A DNA stretch of 64,000 bases from JAHEDH01 sp963745865 (GCA_963745865.1 CAVUYZ010000004.1:434001-498000); one strand, 5' to 3'. Shown: positions 1 to 10,137, numbered from the stretch's first letter. Made by a program: numbers and translations. Notes: generated by a model from the letters alone, not told the origin.

Positions 1-285
1 CTTCAGCCTCTCGGTGATCGAGTGGTCGTAAAGCCCAACGAGGATCAGGACATGCGTACCACCTCGGGTCTTGTGATCCCAGACACCGCCAAGGAGAAGC
101 CCCAAACGGGGGAAGTCATCGCAGTAGGCCCAGGTGCCCTCGATGAGGACGGCGACAGGATGCCAATGGACGTCAAAGTCGGCGACGTGGTCCTGTACTC
201 GAAGTTCGCCGGAACAGAGGTCAAGCTGGAGGGTGGCGAACATCTCGTCCTCTCTTCACGCGACCTGCTGGCAATTGTCAGCTGA
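1..285 (+). CDS. groES: co-chaperonin GroES (5' end outside window)
   Basis: The frame is open from base 1 and begins with LQPLGDRVVVKP, which normally lies a few residues after the GroES start, so only about five N-terminal residues are missing. The visible 94 residues include the mobile-loop region (GLVIPDTAKEKP) and the GEVIAVGPG strand. GroES is the heptameric lid of the cytosolic GroEL folding chamber. It ends 19 bases before groEL, forming the usual groES-groEL operon. The promoter and any CIRCE or HspR-type operator lie upstream of the window. Confidence 0.97.
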   Translation, partial: LQPLGDRVVVKPNEDQDMRTTSGLVIPDTAKEKPQTGEVIAVGPGALDEDGDRMPMDVKVGDVVLYSKFAGTEVKLEGGEHLVLSSRDLLAIVS

Positions 286-304
286 CAAGAGGGAGTAGAG
301 ATTT

Positions 305-1951
305 ATGACAGCGAAGGATCTTCGCTTCAACGAAGAAGCCCGAAGAGGGCTCCAGGCGGGCGTAGACAAGCTCGCCGACACCGTCAAAGTGACGCTCGGC
401 CCGAAAGGCCGCAACGTCGTGCTCGAGAAGAAGTGGGGCTCGCCCACCATCACGAATGACGGTGTGACGATCGCCAAGGAGATCGAGCTCGAAGACCCGT
501 GGGAGAACATGGGTGCCAAGCTCGCATACGAGGTGGCGAACAAGACCAACGACGTTGCCGGTGACGGCACGACGACCGCCACCGTGCTGGCGCAGGCCAT
601 GGTTCGCGAGGGGCTTCGGCTCGTCGCCGCCGGCTCCAACCCGATGGACCTCAAGCGAGGCATCGAGAGCGCCGTCGAAGGTGTCGTGAAGTCGCTGGCC
701 GAGCTGGCCCGTGACATCGAGACGAGTGAAGAGATCACGAACGTGGCCTCCATCTCGGCCAACAACGATCTCACGATCGGCAGGGTCATCGCCGAGGCGT
801 TCGACAAGGTCGGAAAGGACGGCGTCATCACCGTGGAAGAGGGACAGACCTTCGGTCTGGAACTCGAGTTCACGGAAGGCATGCAGTTCGACAAGGGCTA
901 CATCTCGCCGTACTTCATCACCGATGCGGATCGCCAGGAAGCGGTGCTCGAGGATCCCTACATCCTCATCGCCAACCAGAAGATCAGCTCGGTCAACGAC
1001 ATGTTGCCCGTCCTCGAGAAGGTCATGCAGACCGGCAAGCCGGTTCTCATCCTCTCCGAGGATGTCGAGGGCGAAGCTCTCGCCACGCTGGTCGTCAACA
1101 AGATCCGCGGGACGTTCTCCTCGGCGGCCGTGAAGGCCCCAGGTTTCGGGGAGCGCCGCAAGGCAATGCTCCAGGACATCGCCATCCTCACCGGTGGCAC
1201 CGTGATCTCCGAAGAGGTCGGCCTCAAGCTCGAGAACGTCACGACCGACATGCTCGGACGTGCCCGCAAGATCGTCATCTCCAAGGACAGCACCACCATC
1301 GTTGATGGCGCTGGCACCGAGGGTGACGTGAAGGCCCGGATCAAGCAGATCGAGCGCGAGATCGAGAACACCGACTCCGACTGGGATCGTGAGAAGCTCC
1401 AGGAGCGTCTCGCCAAGCTGTCGGGTGGCGTCGTGGTCATCAAGGCCGGCGCTGCGACCGAGGTCGAGCTCAAGGAGAAGAAGCACCGTATCGAGGACGC
1501 CGTATCGGCGACCCGTGCAGCCGTCGAAGAGGGAATCGTCCCTGGCGGTGGCGTGGCGTTGCTGCGTGCGCAGTCTGCGATCGAGAAGCTTCGCGGTGGT
1601 ACCAACGACGAGAAGGCCGGTCGTCAGATCGTGCGTCGTGCGCTGGAGGAGCCTCTCCGACAGATCGCCACGAACGCAGGTCTCGAGGGCGGCGTCGTCG
1701 TCGAGCATGTTCGCAACGCTGAGGGCAATATGGGCTTCAACGCAGCCACCCTCAAGTTCGAGGACCTGATGGTCGCCGGAGTCATCGATCCTGCCAAGGT
1801 GACGAGATCAACACTGCAGAACGCAGCTTCCATCGCAGCACTGCTGCTCACCACCGAGGCGCTCGTCGCCGAGGTGAAGGAAGATGCAGGCGGCGGTGGC
1901 GATCACGGCCACGGCGGCGGTGGCGGAGGAATGGGTGGCATGGACTTCTGA
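305..1951 (+). CDS. groEL: chaperonin GroEL (Hsp60)
   Basis: This is a full-length 548-residue chaperonin subunit that folds proteins in the cytosol by ATP-driven cycles with GroES. The GDGTTT nucleotide-binding motif is at residues 86-91, and the protein ends in a Gly/Met-rich tail, GGGGMGGMDF, preceded by two His residues (GDHGHG). Many actinobacteria carry a His-tailed GroEL1 with groES and a separate Gly-Met-tailed GroEL2; this single tail has features of both. A purine-rich stretch before the ATG provides a weak ribosome site. Codons end mostly in C or G, unlike tuf farther along. A strong terminator follows. Confidence 0.98.
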   Translation: MTAKDLRFNEEARRGLQAGVDKLADTVKVTLGPKGRNVVLEKKWGSPTITNDGVTIAKEIELEDPWENMGAKLAYEVANKTNDVAGDGTTTATVLAQAMVREGLRLVAAGSNPMDLKRGIESAVEGVVKSLAELARDIETSEEITNVASISANNDLTIGRVIAEAFDKVGKDGVITVEEGQTFGLELEFTEGMQFDKGYISPYFITDADRQEAVLEDPYILIANQKISSVNDMLPVLEKVMQTGKPVLILSEDVEGEALATLVVNKIRGTFSSAAVKAPGFGERRKAMLQDIAILTGGTVISEEVGLKLENVTTDMLGRARKIVISKDSTTIVDGAGTEGDVKARIKQIEREIENTDSDWDREKLQERLAKLSGGVVVIKAGAATEVELKEKKHRIEDAVSATRAAVEEGIVPGGGVALLRAQSAIEKLRGGTNDEKAGRQIVRRALEEPLRQIATNAGLEGGVVVEHVRNAEGNMGFNAATLKFEDLMVAGVIDPAKVTRSTLQNAASIAALLLTTEALVAEVKEDAGGGGDHGHGGGGGGMGGMDF

Positions 1952-1976
1952 TCGTCGATCAGAACCACACACATCC

Positions 1977-2011
1977 GAAGAGGGCCCCGGCGCATCGCCG
2001 GGGCCCTCTTC
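1977..2011 (+). terminator. intrinsic terminator of groES-groEL
   Basis: A perfect 16-bp GC-rich inverted repeat with a 3-base loop begins 26 bases after the groEL stop codon. No long T tract follows, which is common in high-GC actinobacteria. Confidence 0.8.
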
Positions 2012-2044
2012 TCATGGTGCGGCCACGACGCAGTCCGTGACGTG

Positions 2045-2050
2045 TAGGTT
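2045..2050 (+). promoter_or_regulatory. -10 box TAGGTT, leaderless start
   Basis: TAGGTT ends 6 bases before the GTG at 2057 and there is no Shine-Dalgarno sequence, so transcription should begin at or next to the start codon. Confidence 0.5.
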
Positions 2051-2056
2051 GCGATC

Positions 2057-2846
2057 GTGGACACATCGGTGCACATCGAGTTGCTCGAGAAGGAGTCGCA
2101 CACCTTCGGCGGGCTGATCGCTCGACGTCGCGATGGATGGGATCGTCCCGTCCTGCCCCGGCTGGACCTCGGCGGATCTGATCAGCCATCTCACTGGCGT
2201 CCAACGGTTCTGGGGAGCGATCGCCGAGTCTCTCCTCGATGATCCGGCGGGAGTGGAGGAACCCGACGCAGCGTCGACCGAGCCGGCCGACGCCGCGCTG
2301 CTCTCGATCGGATTCCAGTCGGCCTCCCACCGCCTCATTGCGGCGCTCAGACTGCACGATCCTGCAGACGAGTGCTGGACCTGGGCAGGCGGCGCCGGCA
2401 ACATCGCCTGGGTGGCTCGCCGCCAACACCACGAGGCGGCGATCCATCGAGCCGACCTCGACCTCGCATCCGGTCGTACCCCTTCACTCGACGACGCCAC
2501 CGCCCTCGACGGCATCGACGAGCTGATCGATGTGATGCTGGACGGTTTCCCGGATTGGGGGCGGTTCCATCCCGGCTCGATCGTGAAGATCGCTCCCGAC
2601 GACTCAACAGCTCGCTTCGTGGAGGTCGGTCGGTTTTCCGGAACCAGTCCGACGTCCGGGACCGACTACGACGACCCGGCTGTGCGACGGGTGGCCGCCG
2701 CCGAGCCTGCTGCGTCGATCGTCGGGCCCGCCTCGGCGGTCGATCTGTGGATGTGGGGCCGCGGTCCGCTCGACGACATCACCGTCGATGGCGACGCACG
2801 CCTCATCGATCAGCTGCGGTCTGCGATCGAGGTCGACACCCAGTAG
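2057..2846 (+). CDS. mycothiol-dependent maleylpyruvate isomerase-family protein, frameshifted
   Basis: The protein belongs to the actinobacterial TIGR03083/maleylpyruvate isomerase N-terminal (DinB-like) family: IVPSCPGWTSADLISHLTGV is the conserved early helix with metal-site His, and a C-terminal region resembling SCP2 carries a WMWGRGP motif. Members use mycothiol as a thiol cofactor, but the substrate cannot be named. The long frame can start at 2133, yet that leaves out the first helix. The frame from GTG 2057 (MDTSVHIELLEKES) supplies it, and removing one base near 2118 joins the two (GLI-LDVAMDGIVPSCPGW). The whole protein would be about 262 residues. Confidence 0.75.
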
Positions 2847-2904
2847 ACCCGGATGGGGGTCCTCCCTGATTGTGGTTTGTCCGGAATGCCGTCATTGTGA
2901 TCCC

Positions 2905-3219
2905 ATGGCTGATCCAACCTCCCGCTCCCAGCGACTCTCTCGCGTGGTCAGGCCGGTGCTCGGATCGCTCGCTGCGATCGGCATCCTCGCCGCGGCCGGT
3001 GTCGTGGGGTTCATGGGAGTCTGGACCTATGTCGGATACAAGAGCCCGGGCGACACGGGGCCGGGTTCACTGCTGCTCATGGCGGCGATCGGGATGTGCG
3101 CGGGCGCCGGGGCGGTGCTGGCGTGGGCCTTCTCCTGGCGTCGGGCGATGAAGACGATCGCGATCTCGTTCGGGTTCGCCGGTTCGGCCTTGGTGGTCTG
3201 GGTCCTCTCGGCCAACTGA
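2905..3219 (+). CDS. small membrane protein, three predicted helices
   Basis: This 104-residue protein has a short basic N-terminus (MADPTSRSQRLSRVVRP) followed by three hydrophobic segments at about residues 18-38, 52-72 and 84-101. The family is not recognised. A CATTGT box ends 6 bases before the ATG, which fits the leaderless starts seen elsewhere in this window. It lies between the mycothiol-type enzyme and guaB1 in the same orientation, but guaB1 appears to have its own promoter, so a functional link is not established. Confidence 0.7.
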   Translation: MADPTSRSQRLSRVVRPVLGSLAAIGILAAAGVVGFMGVWTYVGYKSPGDTGPGSLLLMAAIGMCAGAGAVLAWAFSWRRAMKTIAISFGFAGSALVVWVLSAN

Positions 3220-3289
3220 TCTGTACCTTCCGATGGCCGGACGCCCGAGCCGGTTCGGGTGATGTCTTCGGTGCGGGATCGGGATCGGC

Positions 3290-3295
3290 AATACT
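3290..3295 (+). promoter_or_regulatory. -10 box AATACT, leaderless start of guaB1
   Basis: The hexamer ends 7 bases before ATG 3303, and no ribosome-binding sequence lies between them. Confidence 0.45.
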
Positions 3296-3302
3296 CGGTC
3301 CC

Positions 3303-4743
3303 ATGGAATTTCTCGACGGCGCCGCCCCCCAATACGACCTGACCTATGCCGACGCGTTCCTCGTCCCGAGGTTCGCAGACGTGAGCTCTCGGATGGATGT
3401 GGACCTGACCACACCCGACGGGATCGGTACGACGATCCCGATCGTCGTCTCGAACATGACGGCGGTCGCTGGACGTCGGATGGCCGAGACAGTGGCACGG
3501 CGGGGTGGGCTGGCCATCTTCCCCCAGGACATCAAGCTGGGTGCGATCGCCGACATGACCGGGTCGGTCAAGAACGCCGATCGGATCATCGAGACTGCCA
3601 TCACGCTCTTTCCTCACGACACGATCAGCACCGCACTCGATCTCATCCACAAGCGCTCGCATCGTGCCGTGATCATCATCGATGAGGACCGCAAGCCTGT
3701 CGGCGTGTTCACGGAGACCGATGCCGAGGGCATGGATCGCTTTGCCCCGGTCTCCGATGTGATGAGCGATTCGCCTATCGCCGTTGCGGACGATCTCGGG
3801 CCGGAGGCCATGTTCGAGGCCCTCAATCAGAGCCGGTTGCATTTCGCTCCCGTGATCGATGCTCGCGGACGGCTGCGAGGTGTCGTGACCGAGAAGGGCG
3901 CGTTGCGCTCCGCCCTCTACACCCCGGCCGTCGACTCGTCCGGGAAGCTGCTCGTTGGCGCGGCGATCGGGATCAACGGGGATGTCGAGGCGAAGACCAG
4001 GGAGCTGATCGAGGCCGGCGTCGACGTGCTGGTGGTCGACACGGCGCACGGACATCAGCAGAAGATGATCGAGGCGTTGAAGAACCGTCAGGTCGGTGAC
4101 GTCGGATCACCCTGTCGTCGCCGGCAATGTGGTGACCCGCCAGGGAACCGAGGATCTGATCGACGCCGGTGCCGATGTCGTCAAGGTCGGCGTCGGGCCG
4201 GGGGCGATGTGCACCACCCGGATGATGACCGCGGTCGGGCGCCCCCAGTTCTCGGCCGTTGTCGCATGTGCGGCTGCTGCGAGGGCTCGGGGCAAGCAGA
4301 TCTGGGCGGACGGGGGAGTGAGGCATCCCCGTGACGTCGCTTTGGCGCTCGCGGGTGGCGCCGCCAGCGTCATGATCGGCTCGTGGTTCGCAGGCACCAA
4401 CGAGTCGGCGGCAGATCCGCTGCGGGGGCCGGACGGTCGTCTGTACAAGGAGAACTACGGCATGGCCTCATCGCGGGCGGTGGTCAACCGGAGCCGCCGC
4501 GACTCCGATTTCGAACGGTCCCGCAAGGAGCTGTTCGAGGAGGGCATCTCCGAGTCGCGGATGTACCTCGACCCGAGGGCGCCAGGAGTCGAAGACATCA
4601 TCGACCAGATCATCGCCGGTGTCAGGTCGAGCTGCACCTACGCCGGAGCGGTCACCATCGATGAGTTCCACGAGCGGGCCCTGGTCGGCATCCAGACCCA
4701 GGCGGGATACCACGAGGGGCGGCCGCTCGACGTGTCATGGTGA
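3303..4743 (+). CDS. guaB1: GuaB1-type IMPDH-family protein (GMP reductase), frameshifted
   Basis: The N-terminus (YDLTYADAFLVP, then SNMTAVAGRRMAETVARRGG) is characteristic of the GuaB1 subfamily rather than the true IMP dehydrogenase GuaB2. A CBS-domain pair occupies roughly residues 95-210, and the catalytic-cysteine loop is GPGAMCTTR. Mycobacterial GuaB1 is reported to be a CBS-regulated GMP reductase (GMP + NADPH to IMP + NH3) in purine salvage, which I infer here. One extra G near 4100 splits the gene; removing it reads NRQVGDVDHPVVAGNVVT across the junction and gives about 479 residues. The start is set by the leaderless -10 box. Confidence 0.88.
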
Positions 4744-4790
4744 GATCGGCGTCATCGCCGACGAGTCACGGCTGGATCTACCGGCTGAGA

Positions 4791-5237
4791 TCAGGTCGGC
4801 GGGTCGAATCGCTCGCGGAACGTGAACGCTTCGGGCGTGGGTCCGTTGGTCCGGAGGACGCGCAACCGGTCGTCGGCCTCAGAGACCGTGGGGATGTGGC
4901 CTGCCGGAACCCACCACATCACGAGGTGAGCTTCCAGGTTGCGCTCGAACCATTCCCGCCGCCGCCGGAAGACGTTCACGTGATCGGACTTGTAGGTGTA
5001 ATCGTGGAGCGATTGCACGTCCTTCCACACCGAGAAGTTGATGATGATCTGGTCATCGTCATACGGCCTCACGGCCGTCGAATCGCCGTCGTCGGTCTGG
5101 TGGCGCCACACGAATCCAGGGGACTCCTCTGCCAGTCGGTTGATCGGCTCCAGCGCATCGACGAAGTCGACGAGCGTCGGGTGCTCGAGCGGTTCCAGCA
5201 GGCGGGCGACGTTGTATTGCGCCAGGTGCCAGGTCAT
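4791..5237 (-). CDS. DUF3291 domain protein
   Basis: The protein has 148 residues. MTWHLAQYNVARL at the N-terminus and the motifs SPGFVWRHQTDDGD and FSVWKDVQSLHDYTY are typical of DUF3291, a ferredoxin-like fold related to antibiotic-biosynthesis monooxygenases with no settled reaction. The ATG overlaps the glgA stop (ATGA), so it is the third gene of a translationally coupled operon with the LLM oxidoreductase and glgA. A longer open frame upstream of this ATG is the shadow of glgA. Confidence 0.8.
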   Translation of the reverse strand: MTWHLAQYNVARLLEPLEHPTLVDFVDALEPINRLAEESPGFVWRHQTDDGDSTAVRPYDDDQIIINFSVWKDVQSLHDYTYKSDHVNVFRRRREWFERNLEAHLVMWWVPAGHIPTVSEADDRLRVLRTNGPTPEAFTFRERFDPPT

Positions 5238-6667
5238 GGCCGATCGAGGAGTGTCGCGTAGACGTCTGCGTACTCCTGCGCTCGTTCCGCCCAGGAGTTG
5301 TCGATGGCCATGGCTCGCTTCACGACGGATCGCCACTCGGCGGGTCGGGTGTGCATGTCGAGCGCCCGTCCCAGTGCCCAGCCCAGCCCGTCCTCGGTGT
5401 AGTGGTCGAACACGAAGCCGGTCCCGTTCGGTTCGTCGACGTCGATGACCGTGTCGGCCAGGCCTCCGACCCGTCGGACCACCGGGAGCGTGCCGTACGC
5501 CAGGCTGTACATCTGGTTGAGCCCGCACGGCTCGTACAGCGACGGCATCAGGAAGATGTCCGAGCCGGCCTCGATCAGATGGGCGAGCTCGTTGTCGTAC
5601 CCGTTGTGGAATCCGACTCGGTCGGGGTAGGAGGCGACGAGCTTCTCGAAGAGCTTCTCGTATTGGCGTTCTCCCGAGCCGAGCACCGCAATGCGGAGAT
5701 CCCAGGTCGAGAGGAAGTGGCGCAGTGGGGCGTCCATCAGATCGATTCCCTTCTGATGGGCGAGGCGGGTGATGATCCCAACCACCGGGGGGCCCTCTGT
5801 GGTGTCGAGACCGAGACGCTCCAGCAAGGCCAGGCGGTCCGCCTGCTTGCCTGTCAGATCGGCAGCGTCGAAGGTGGCGGGGATGAACTCGTCCGTCATC
5901 GGGTTCCACTCATCGGCGTCGATCCCGTTCAAGATCCCGACCACGGCGTCCGAGCGGCCTGACAGGAGGCCGTCGAGGCCTGCCCCACCCTCTGGCGTCT
6001 GGATCTCCTCTGCGTAGGTCGGCGAGACGGTCGTGATCAGGTCTGCGTGCGTCAGTCCGGTCTCGAGGAATCCGATGTATCCCTCGTCTCGGTGCTCTTG
6101 ATGGAGCTCGGATTCGAGCGCTCCGAGACCGAGCTGTCCGATTGCCAGCGATCCGAACCGTCCCTGGTATGCCATGTTGTGAATGGTCATCACGGTGGCC
6201 GCTTTGGAGAACATCGGTGTTGAGCGAAGGCCCGTGACGAGCAGCGGGATCAGCCCGGTCTGCCAATCGTTGCAGTGCACGATGTGTGGCTGCCAGCCGA
6301 GCAGGTCAGGCAGCTGGAGCGCCGCATGGCTCAGGGCCGCCCATCGAACCGGTTCGTCTTGCTCGTGGCCGTACAGGTAGCCGCGCTCGAACAACTTCGG
6401 GATCGAGACGAAGATCGTTCGGGTGGCTTCGTGCGCGTAGCCGGTCCAGTGTCCGCGATTCGGCCCGAAGGCGAGCGGGACCTTCTCGAGCTGGGATATC
6501 GGGGTGATTCCGTGGGCGAGTCGGTCGATCGACCCGTAGGCGGGCATCACCGTCAGGACGTCGTGGCCGGCGGCCCGGAGCGCTGCGGGAAGTGCCGCTG
6601 CGACGTCGGCGAGACCGCCCGACTTGGCGAACGGGTGGACTTCGGATGACACGAAGAGAATCCGCAT
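5234..6667 (-). CDS. glgA: glycogen synthase, ADP-glucose type (GT5)
   Basis: The 477-residue length is the usual size for bacterial GlgA. The N-terminus MRILFVSSEVHPFAKSGGLA contains the KxGGL ADP-glucose site, followed by HCNDWQTGLIP and a C-terminal LMPSLYEPCGLNQMYSLAYG nucleotide-sugar motif. It transfers glucose from ADP-glucose to growing alpha-1,4-glucan in the cytosol. The ATG at 6667 lies 2 bases after the stop of the LLM gene. An 805-residue reading frame that appears to fuse both proteins exists only because a frame error removes that upstream stop. Confidence 0.92.
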   Translation of the reverse strand: MRILFVSSEVHPFAKSGGLADVAAALPAALRAAGHDVLTVMPAYGSIDRLAHGITPISQLEKVPLAFGPNRGHWTGYAHEATRTIFVSIPKLFERGYLYGHEQDEPVRWAALSHAALQLPDLLGWQPHIVHCNDWQTGLIPLLVTGLRSTPMFSKAATVMTIHNMAYQGRFGSLAIGQLGLGALESELHQEHRDEGYIGFLETGLTHADLITTVSPTYAEEIQTPEGGAGLDGLLSGRSDAVVGILNGIDADEWNPMTDEFIPATFDAADLTGKQADRLALLERLGLDTTEGPPVVGIITRLAHQKGIDLMDAPLRHFLSTWDLRIAVLGSGERQYEKLFEKLVASYPDRVGFHNGYDNELAHLIEAGSDIFLMPSLYEPCGLNQMYSLAYGTLPVVRRVGGLADTVIDVDEPNGTGFVFDHYTEDGLGWALGRALDMHTRPAEWRSVVKRAMAIDNSWAERAQEYADVYATLLDRP

Positions 6668-6669
6668 GC

Positions 6670-7519
6670 TCAGTACATGGCCTTGAATCCGGCGAGCTCG
6701 TCCAGCTTCTCGATGACCTGCTCGGGCGGGAGCGAGCGGACAGGGAACACCGCAGTGTCGAAGCCGAGCTCGATCAGGCTCTCGATGAACTCGGTGGTCG
6801 GCCTTGGTTTGGTAGGAGATCAGCTGGAATTGGTCGGGGTCGCGACCGGCATCCTCCACCGCATGGAGGACCTCGGTCACGTTGTCTTTGAAGTCGTGCC
6901 TGCCGAGCGGAATCCATCCGTCACAGAACTCGACCATGGCGGCAATGGTCTTCGGCCCGGCCGCCGCCCCCATGATGATCGGAGGATGTGGGTCCTGCGC
7001 AGGTTTCGGCCAGGCCCACGACGGCTCGAGCGACACGTACTCGCCCTCGAAGCTGGCCTCGTCCTGTGTCCAGAGGGTCTTCATCGTGAGAATGTGCTCG
7101 CGCAGCATGTCGCGGCGGTCGGCGTAGGCGGTGCCGTGGTCTGCCATCTCCTCTTTGTTCCATCCGTACCCGATGCCGAACTGCAACCGCCCGCCGGAGA
7201 TGAAGTCGAGGCTGGCGACTTCTTTCGCCGTCCAGATCGGGTCGCGTTGTGCCACCAGGGTGATTCCGGTGCCGAGCTTCAGTTTCGTCGTGACGGCGGC
7301 TCCGGCGGCGAGGGCGACGAACGCGTCGTGGGTGTGCCAATACTGCTCGGGGAGCGGAGGGGCTTCCTTCTGGCCACCCCAGGGGGTGGCGCGGGAGACG
7401 GGAATGTGGCTGTGTTCTGCGTACCACAGTGAGTCGAAGCCGCGTGCCTCGACCTCCCGTGCCATCTCGATCGGCTGGAGGGTCGTGTCGGTGGGGAAGA
7501 TGTTGATACCGAAGTCCAT
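6670..7519 (-). CDS. LLM-class (F420-type) oxidoreductase, frameshifted
   Basis: The protein is a luciferase-like TIM barrel of about 282 residues. MDFGINIFPTD, RGFDSLWYAEHSHIP, KLGTGITLVAQRDPIWTAKE and GGRLQFGIGYGWNKEE are typical of actinobacterial F420-dependent LLM proteins of the TIGR03619 type. The substrate is unknown; F420 use is inferred from the family. An extra G near 6812 shifts the frame; correcting it gives PTTEFIESLIELGFDTAVF and a stop at 6670, immediately before glgA. The gene has its own leaderless promoter, divergent from the methyltransferase at 7590. Confidence 0.85.
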
Positions 7520-7525
7520 GACCCG

Positions 7526-7531
7526 ACTGTA
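7526..7531 (-). promoter_or_regulatory. -10 box TACAGT, leaderless start of the LLM-glgA operon
   Basis: Read on the minus strand, TACAGT ends 6 bases before the ATG at 7519. No Shine-Dalgarno sequence is present. Confidence 0.55.
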
Positions 7532-7589
7532 TCGGCTCCATGAGTTGGCGGCAGTTGGCGAAGTGGGTCGGTTCGGCGAAGCTGGTGGC

Positions 7590-8633
7590 GTGAAGCAGCA
7601 GATCGCCGACGAGATCCGGAGAACCGGCCCGATCCCATTCGAGCGGTTCATGGATCTCGCTCTCTATCACCCCGAGGGCGGATTCTTCGGTGCCGGGACA
7701 CTGCGATCAGTGAAGGCGGGCGACTTCCTCACATCCCCAGAGGTCAGCCCGCTGTTCGGGCAGGCCATCGCCAGATGGGTCGCCTCCGAACGCGAGCGGG
7801 TTGGCACTCCGTTCCGGTTCGTCGAGGTAGCCGGTGGGTCGGGGTCGCTTCTGCGGCCGATGATGGAGTCGGTCGACGTCGAGTCGTGGGAAGTGGAGGC
7901 GTCACCTGCCGCTCGTGCGGCCCTGGCCGAGCTGTTGCCCCAGGACAGGGTGGTCGAGTCGATCGAGGACGTCCCGGCTCCGTTCCGCGGAGTCATCGTC
8001 GCCAATGAGCTGATCGACAACCTCCCGATGGCGGTGGCGCAGCGGATCGGCGGGGAATGGCGAGAGCGCTGGGTCGGCGCCGACGGGGATGCACTGGTTC
8101 TCGTGGATGCGGATCCGAGGGTCGAGGTGCTCGCCTGGCTGGACCGGTACGCAGGTCCTGTCCCCGACGGCGGGATGGTCGAGGTTCAGCTCGCCGCTGG
8201 AGCGTGGCTGACGACGGCGATGTCGATGGTCACCGCCGGATCGATTGTGCTCTTCGACTACGGGGACACCACCGAGAATCTGCTGCCAAGGCGGCAGGAC
8301 GGGACATTCCGCACCTATCGCGCTCACCACATGGGGCCGCATCCGCTCGATGAGCCCGGTGCCACCGATATCACCGCCGACGTGAACTTCACCGCTCTCG
8401 ATGCCATCGCCCGGGAAGCAGGATGGGCATCGAAGATCTGGCGACAGGACGACTTTCTCGCCGAGCTCGGGGTGAGGGCCGAGGTGTCGCAGATGCGCAA
8501 ACGCGAATTGGAGCTGGCCCGGTCGGGTGACGAGATCGAGCGCCTGCGGGTCCGCACCCGCCGCACGGAAGCGGAGACGCTGCTCCATCCCCGGGGTCTC
8601 GGCGATTTCCGGGTGCTGGTCGCCAGCCGCTGA
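7590..8633 (+). CDS. class I SAM-dependent methyltransferase, MidA/NDUFAF7 family
   Basis: The 347-residue protein begins at a GTG (VKQQIADEIRRTGPIPFERFM). The early block DLALYHPEGGFF is the signature of the MidA (DUF185) family, followed by the SAM-binding segment VEVAGGSGSLLRPM and the catalytic-region ANELIDNLPMAV. Eukaryotic NDUFAF7 methylates an arginine in respiratory complex I; the bacterial target is not established. The start was chosen because the family begins just before this helix; upstream codons overlap the divergent LLM promoter. Confidence 0.88.
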   Translation: MKQQIADEIRRTGPIPFERFMDLALYHPEGGFFGAGTLRSVKAGDFLTSPEVSPLFGQAIARWVASERERVGTPFRFVEVAGGSGSLLRPMMESVDVESWEVEASPAARAALAELLPQDRVVESIEDVPAPFRGVIVANELIDNLPMAVAQRIGGEWRERWVGADGDALVLVDADPRVEVLAWLDRYAGPVPDGGMVEVQLAAGAWLTTAMSMVTAGSIVLFDYGDTTENLLPRRQDGTFRTYRAHHMGPHPLDEPGATDITADVNFTALDAIAREAGWASKIWRQDDFLAELGVRAEVSQMRKRELELARSGDEIERLRVRTRRTEAETLLHPRGLGDFRVLVASR

Positions 8634-8636
8634 GGA

Positions 8637-10124
8637 TCAGAGTGCGTCGGCCACGAACGCCCGGATCGCTTCCCGGAACTCGTTGCGGCTCGATTCCCAC
8701 GCATAGAACATGTGGCCGCCGGAGAAGTGCCGGACGGTGAGCCGTTCCGCCATCGACTCGTCGAGTCGCATCAGGTTCCTGAGACGGTCGGAGGCGTAGT
8801 AGGGCGTCACCAGATCGTGGCGACCGTGGGTGATGAACGCCTTCATGTGCGGGTTGAGTGCCATGCCGTAGCGGAAATCGTCGGTGGCGCCGACGGCGGA
8901 AGCCAGCGCATGGCGCTGCATGTCGACTTTCCAGTCGGTGTTGACCTCCATGCTGAGCAGCGTGTACTCGCGGTCGGTCTCAACGCCGATCTCGGCACGC
9001 AGCATCCGGTTGATGGCTGCGGCGTAGGCGGCGCCGTAGCCGGCGAGGGTGGGATCGGGGCCCTCCGAACGGTTCCCGATCGGGAAAGGGGTCGACGGCG
9101 GTGATGGTCGTGTCATACAGGCCGAGCACTTTCCGCTCATCGCGGAGCAGTTCGCGGACGAAGGTCGTCATCGGGATACGTCCATCGGCGCGGGTCACCA
9201 ACTCGATCGGGAGCCCGATGAGGTCGGCGAGTTGGGCAAGGGTGGTCTCACGCTGTGCGGGGTCGAGCGACGCCCCTCGCGTCAGGAAACTGGCGTAGGT
9301 GCTGGTGGCGAAGTCTTCGGCACCGGCCAGGACCTCGTCGAGGCTGGCACTCGGTGTCGAAGGCTCGTGACTTGCCGTGGTGATGGGCGGCGGCCGCCAT
9401 GGTGGGGACCCAGTCGATCCAGGGCAGCACGTCGTAGTCGGTGGCGGTGAGGGTGGCGAACTCAAGCGCCGGGGAGATGAGGATCGCCCCGTTGAGCCCG
9501 ATCCCTGGGCCTTCCTGGAGCATCCGGGCGAGCTTGGCGACGCGAAATCCGCCGTAGCTCTCACCGGCGATGAAGACCGGCGAGCCCCATCGCTTGTGGG
9601 TGGAGAGCCAGCGGCTCATGAACTCGCCCATCGCCTCGAGGTCACGCTTGACGCCGAAGTACTCCTTGGGATCGGCGGCGTCCTTCTTCTTGTCGTCGCC
9701 GGTGTCCTTCGACTCGATGATCCGGCTGAATCCGGTCCCCACCGGATCGATGAAGACCAGGTCGGTGAACCCGAGCCAGGAGGCGTCGTTGTCGATCAGC
9801 TGGACAGGGAGGGTGGGAATCGTGCCGTCGGGAGGAAAGGCAACTCGCTTCGGTCCGACCGTTCCCATGTGGAGATAGGCGGACGACGCCCCGGGCCCGC
9901 CGTTGAACACGAAGGTGACCGGTCGGTCGTCTCTGTCTGCGGCGACATACGACACAGAGAACACCTCTGCTGACGGCTTCTCCTTCTTGCGGAGCACCAT
10001 CCACGACGCAGCGGCGGTGTAGTCGAGCGTCGACCTGTCGGGCCCCTTCCAGGTCCCCGATGTTCTGTTCGGCACCTTCGGGTGGTTCGTGGTCGCTGGC
10101 CTTGGCAGTGGTCTCGTCGCTCAT
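8637..10124 (-). CDS. S10-type serine carboxypeptidase-like protein, multiple frameshifts
   Basis: Four pieces in different frames join into one protein of about 495 residues. VTFVFNGGPGASSAYLHMG contains the oxyanion-hole NGGPG motif, and FIAGESYGG carries the nucleophile Ser. DLVTPYYASDR and HFSGGHMFYAW provide the late Asp and His regions. Frame breaks lie near 10055, 9360 and 9060. Such proteins hydrolyse C-terminal peptide bonds or esters, but no signal peptide is obvious at the N-terminus, so this one may act in the cytosol. The start at 10124 agrees with a TAGCGT box 7 bases upstream. It converges on the methyltransferase gene. Confidence 0.8.
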
Positions 10125-10131
10125 CGCCGGG

Positions 10132-10137
10132 ACGCTA
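10132..10137 (-). promoter_or_regulatory. -10 box TAGCGT, leaderless start of the S10 peptidase
   Basis: On the minus strand TAGCGT ends 7 bases before the ATG at 10124, with no ribosome-binding sequence. Confidence 0.5.

Noticed and set aside
278..1708. 476-residue open frame antisense to groEL
   Set aside because: It is a shadow of a strongly biased coding strand; its product has no recognisable domain.
5234..7651. 805-residue apparent fusion of LLM oxidoreductase and glycogen synthase
   Set aside because: One extra base in the LLM gene skips its stop. The correct stop lies 2 bases before the glgA ATG, so they are two genes.
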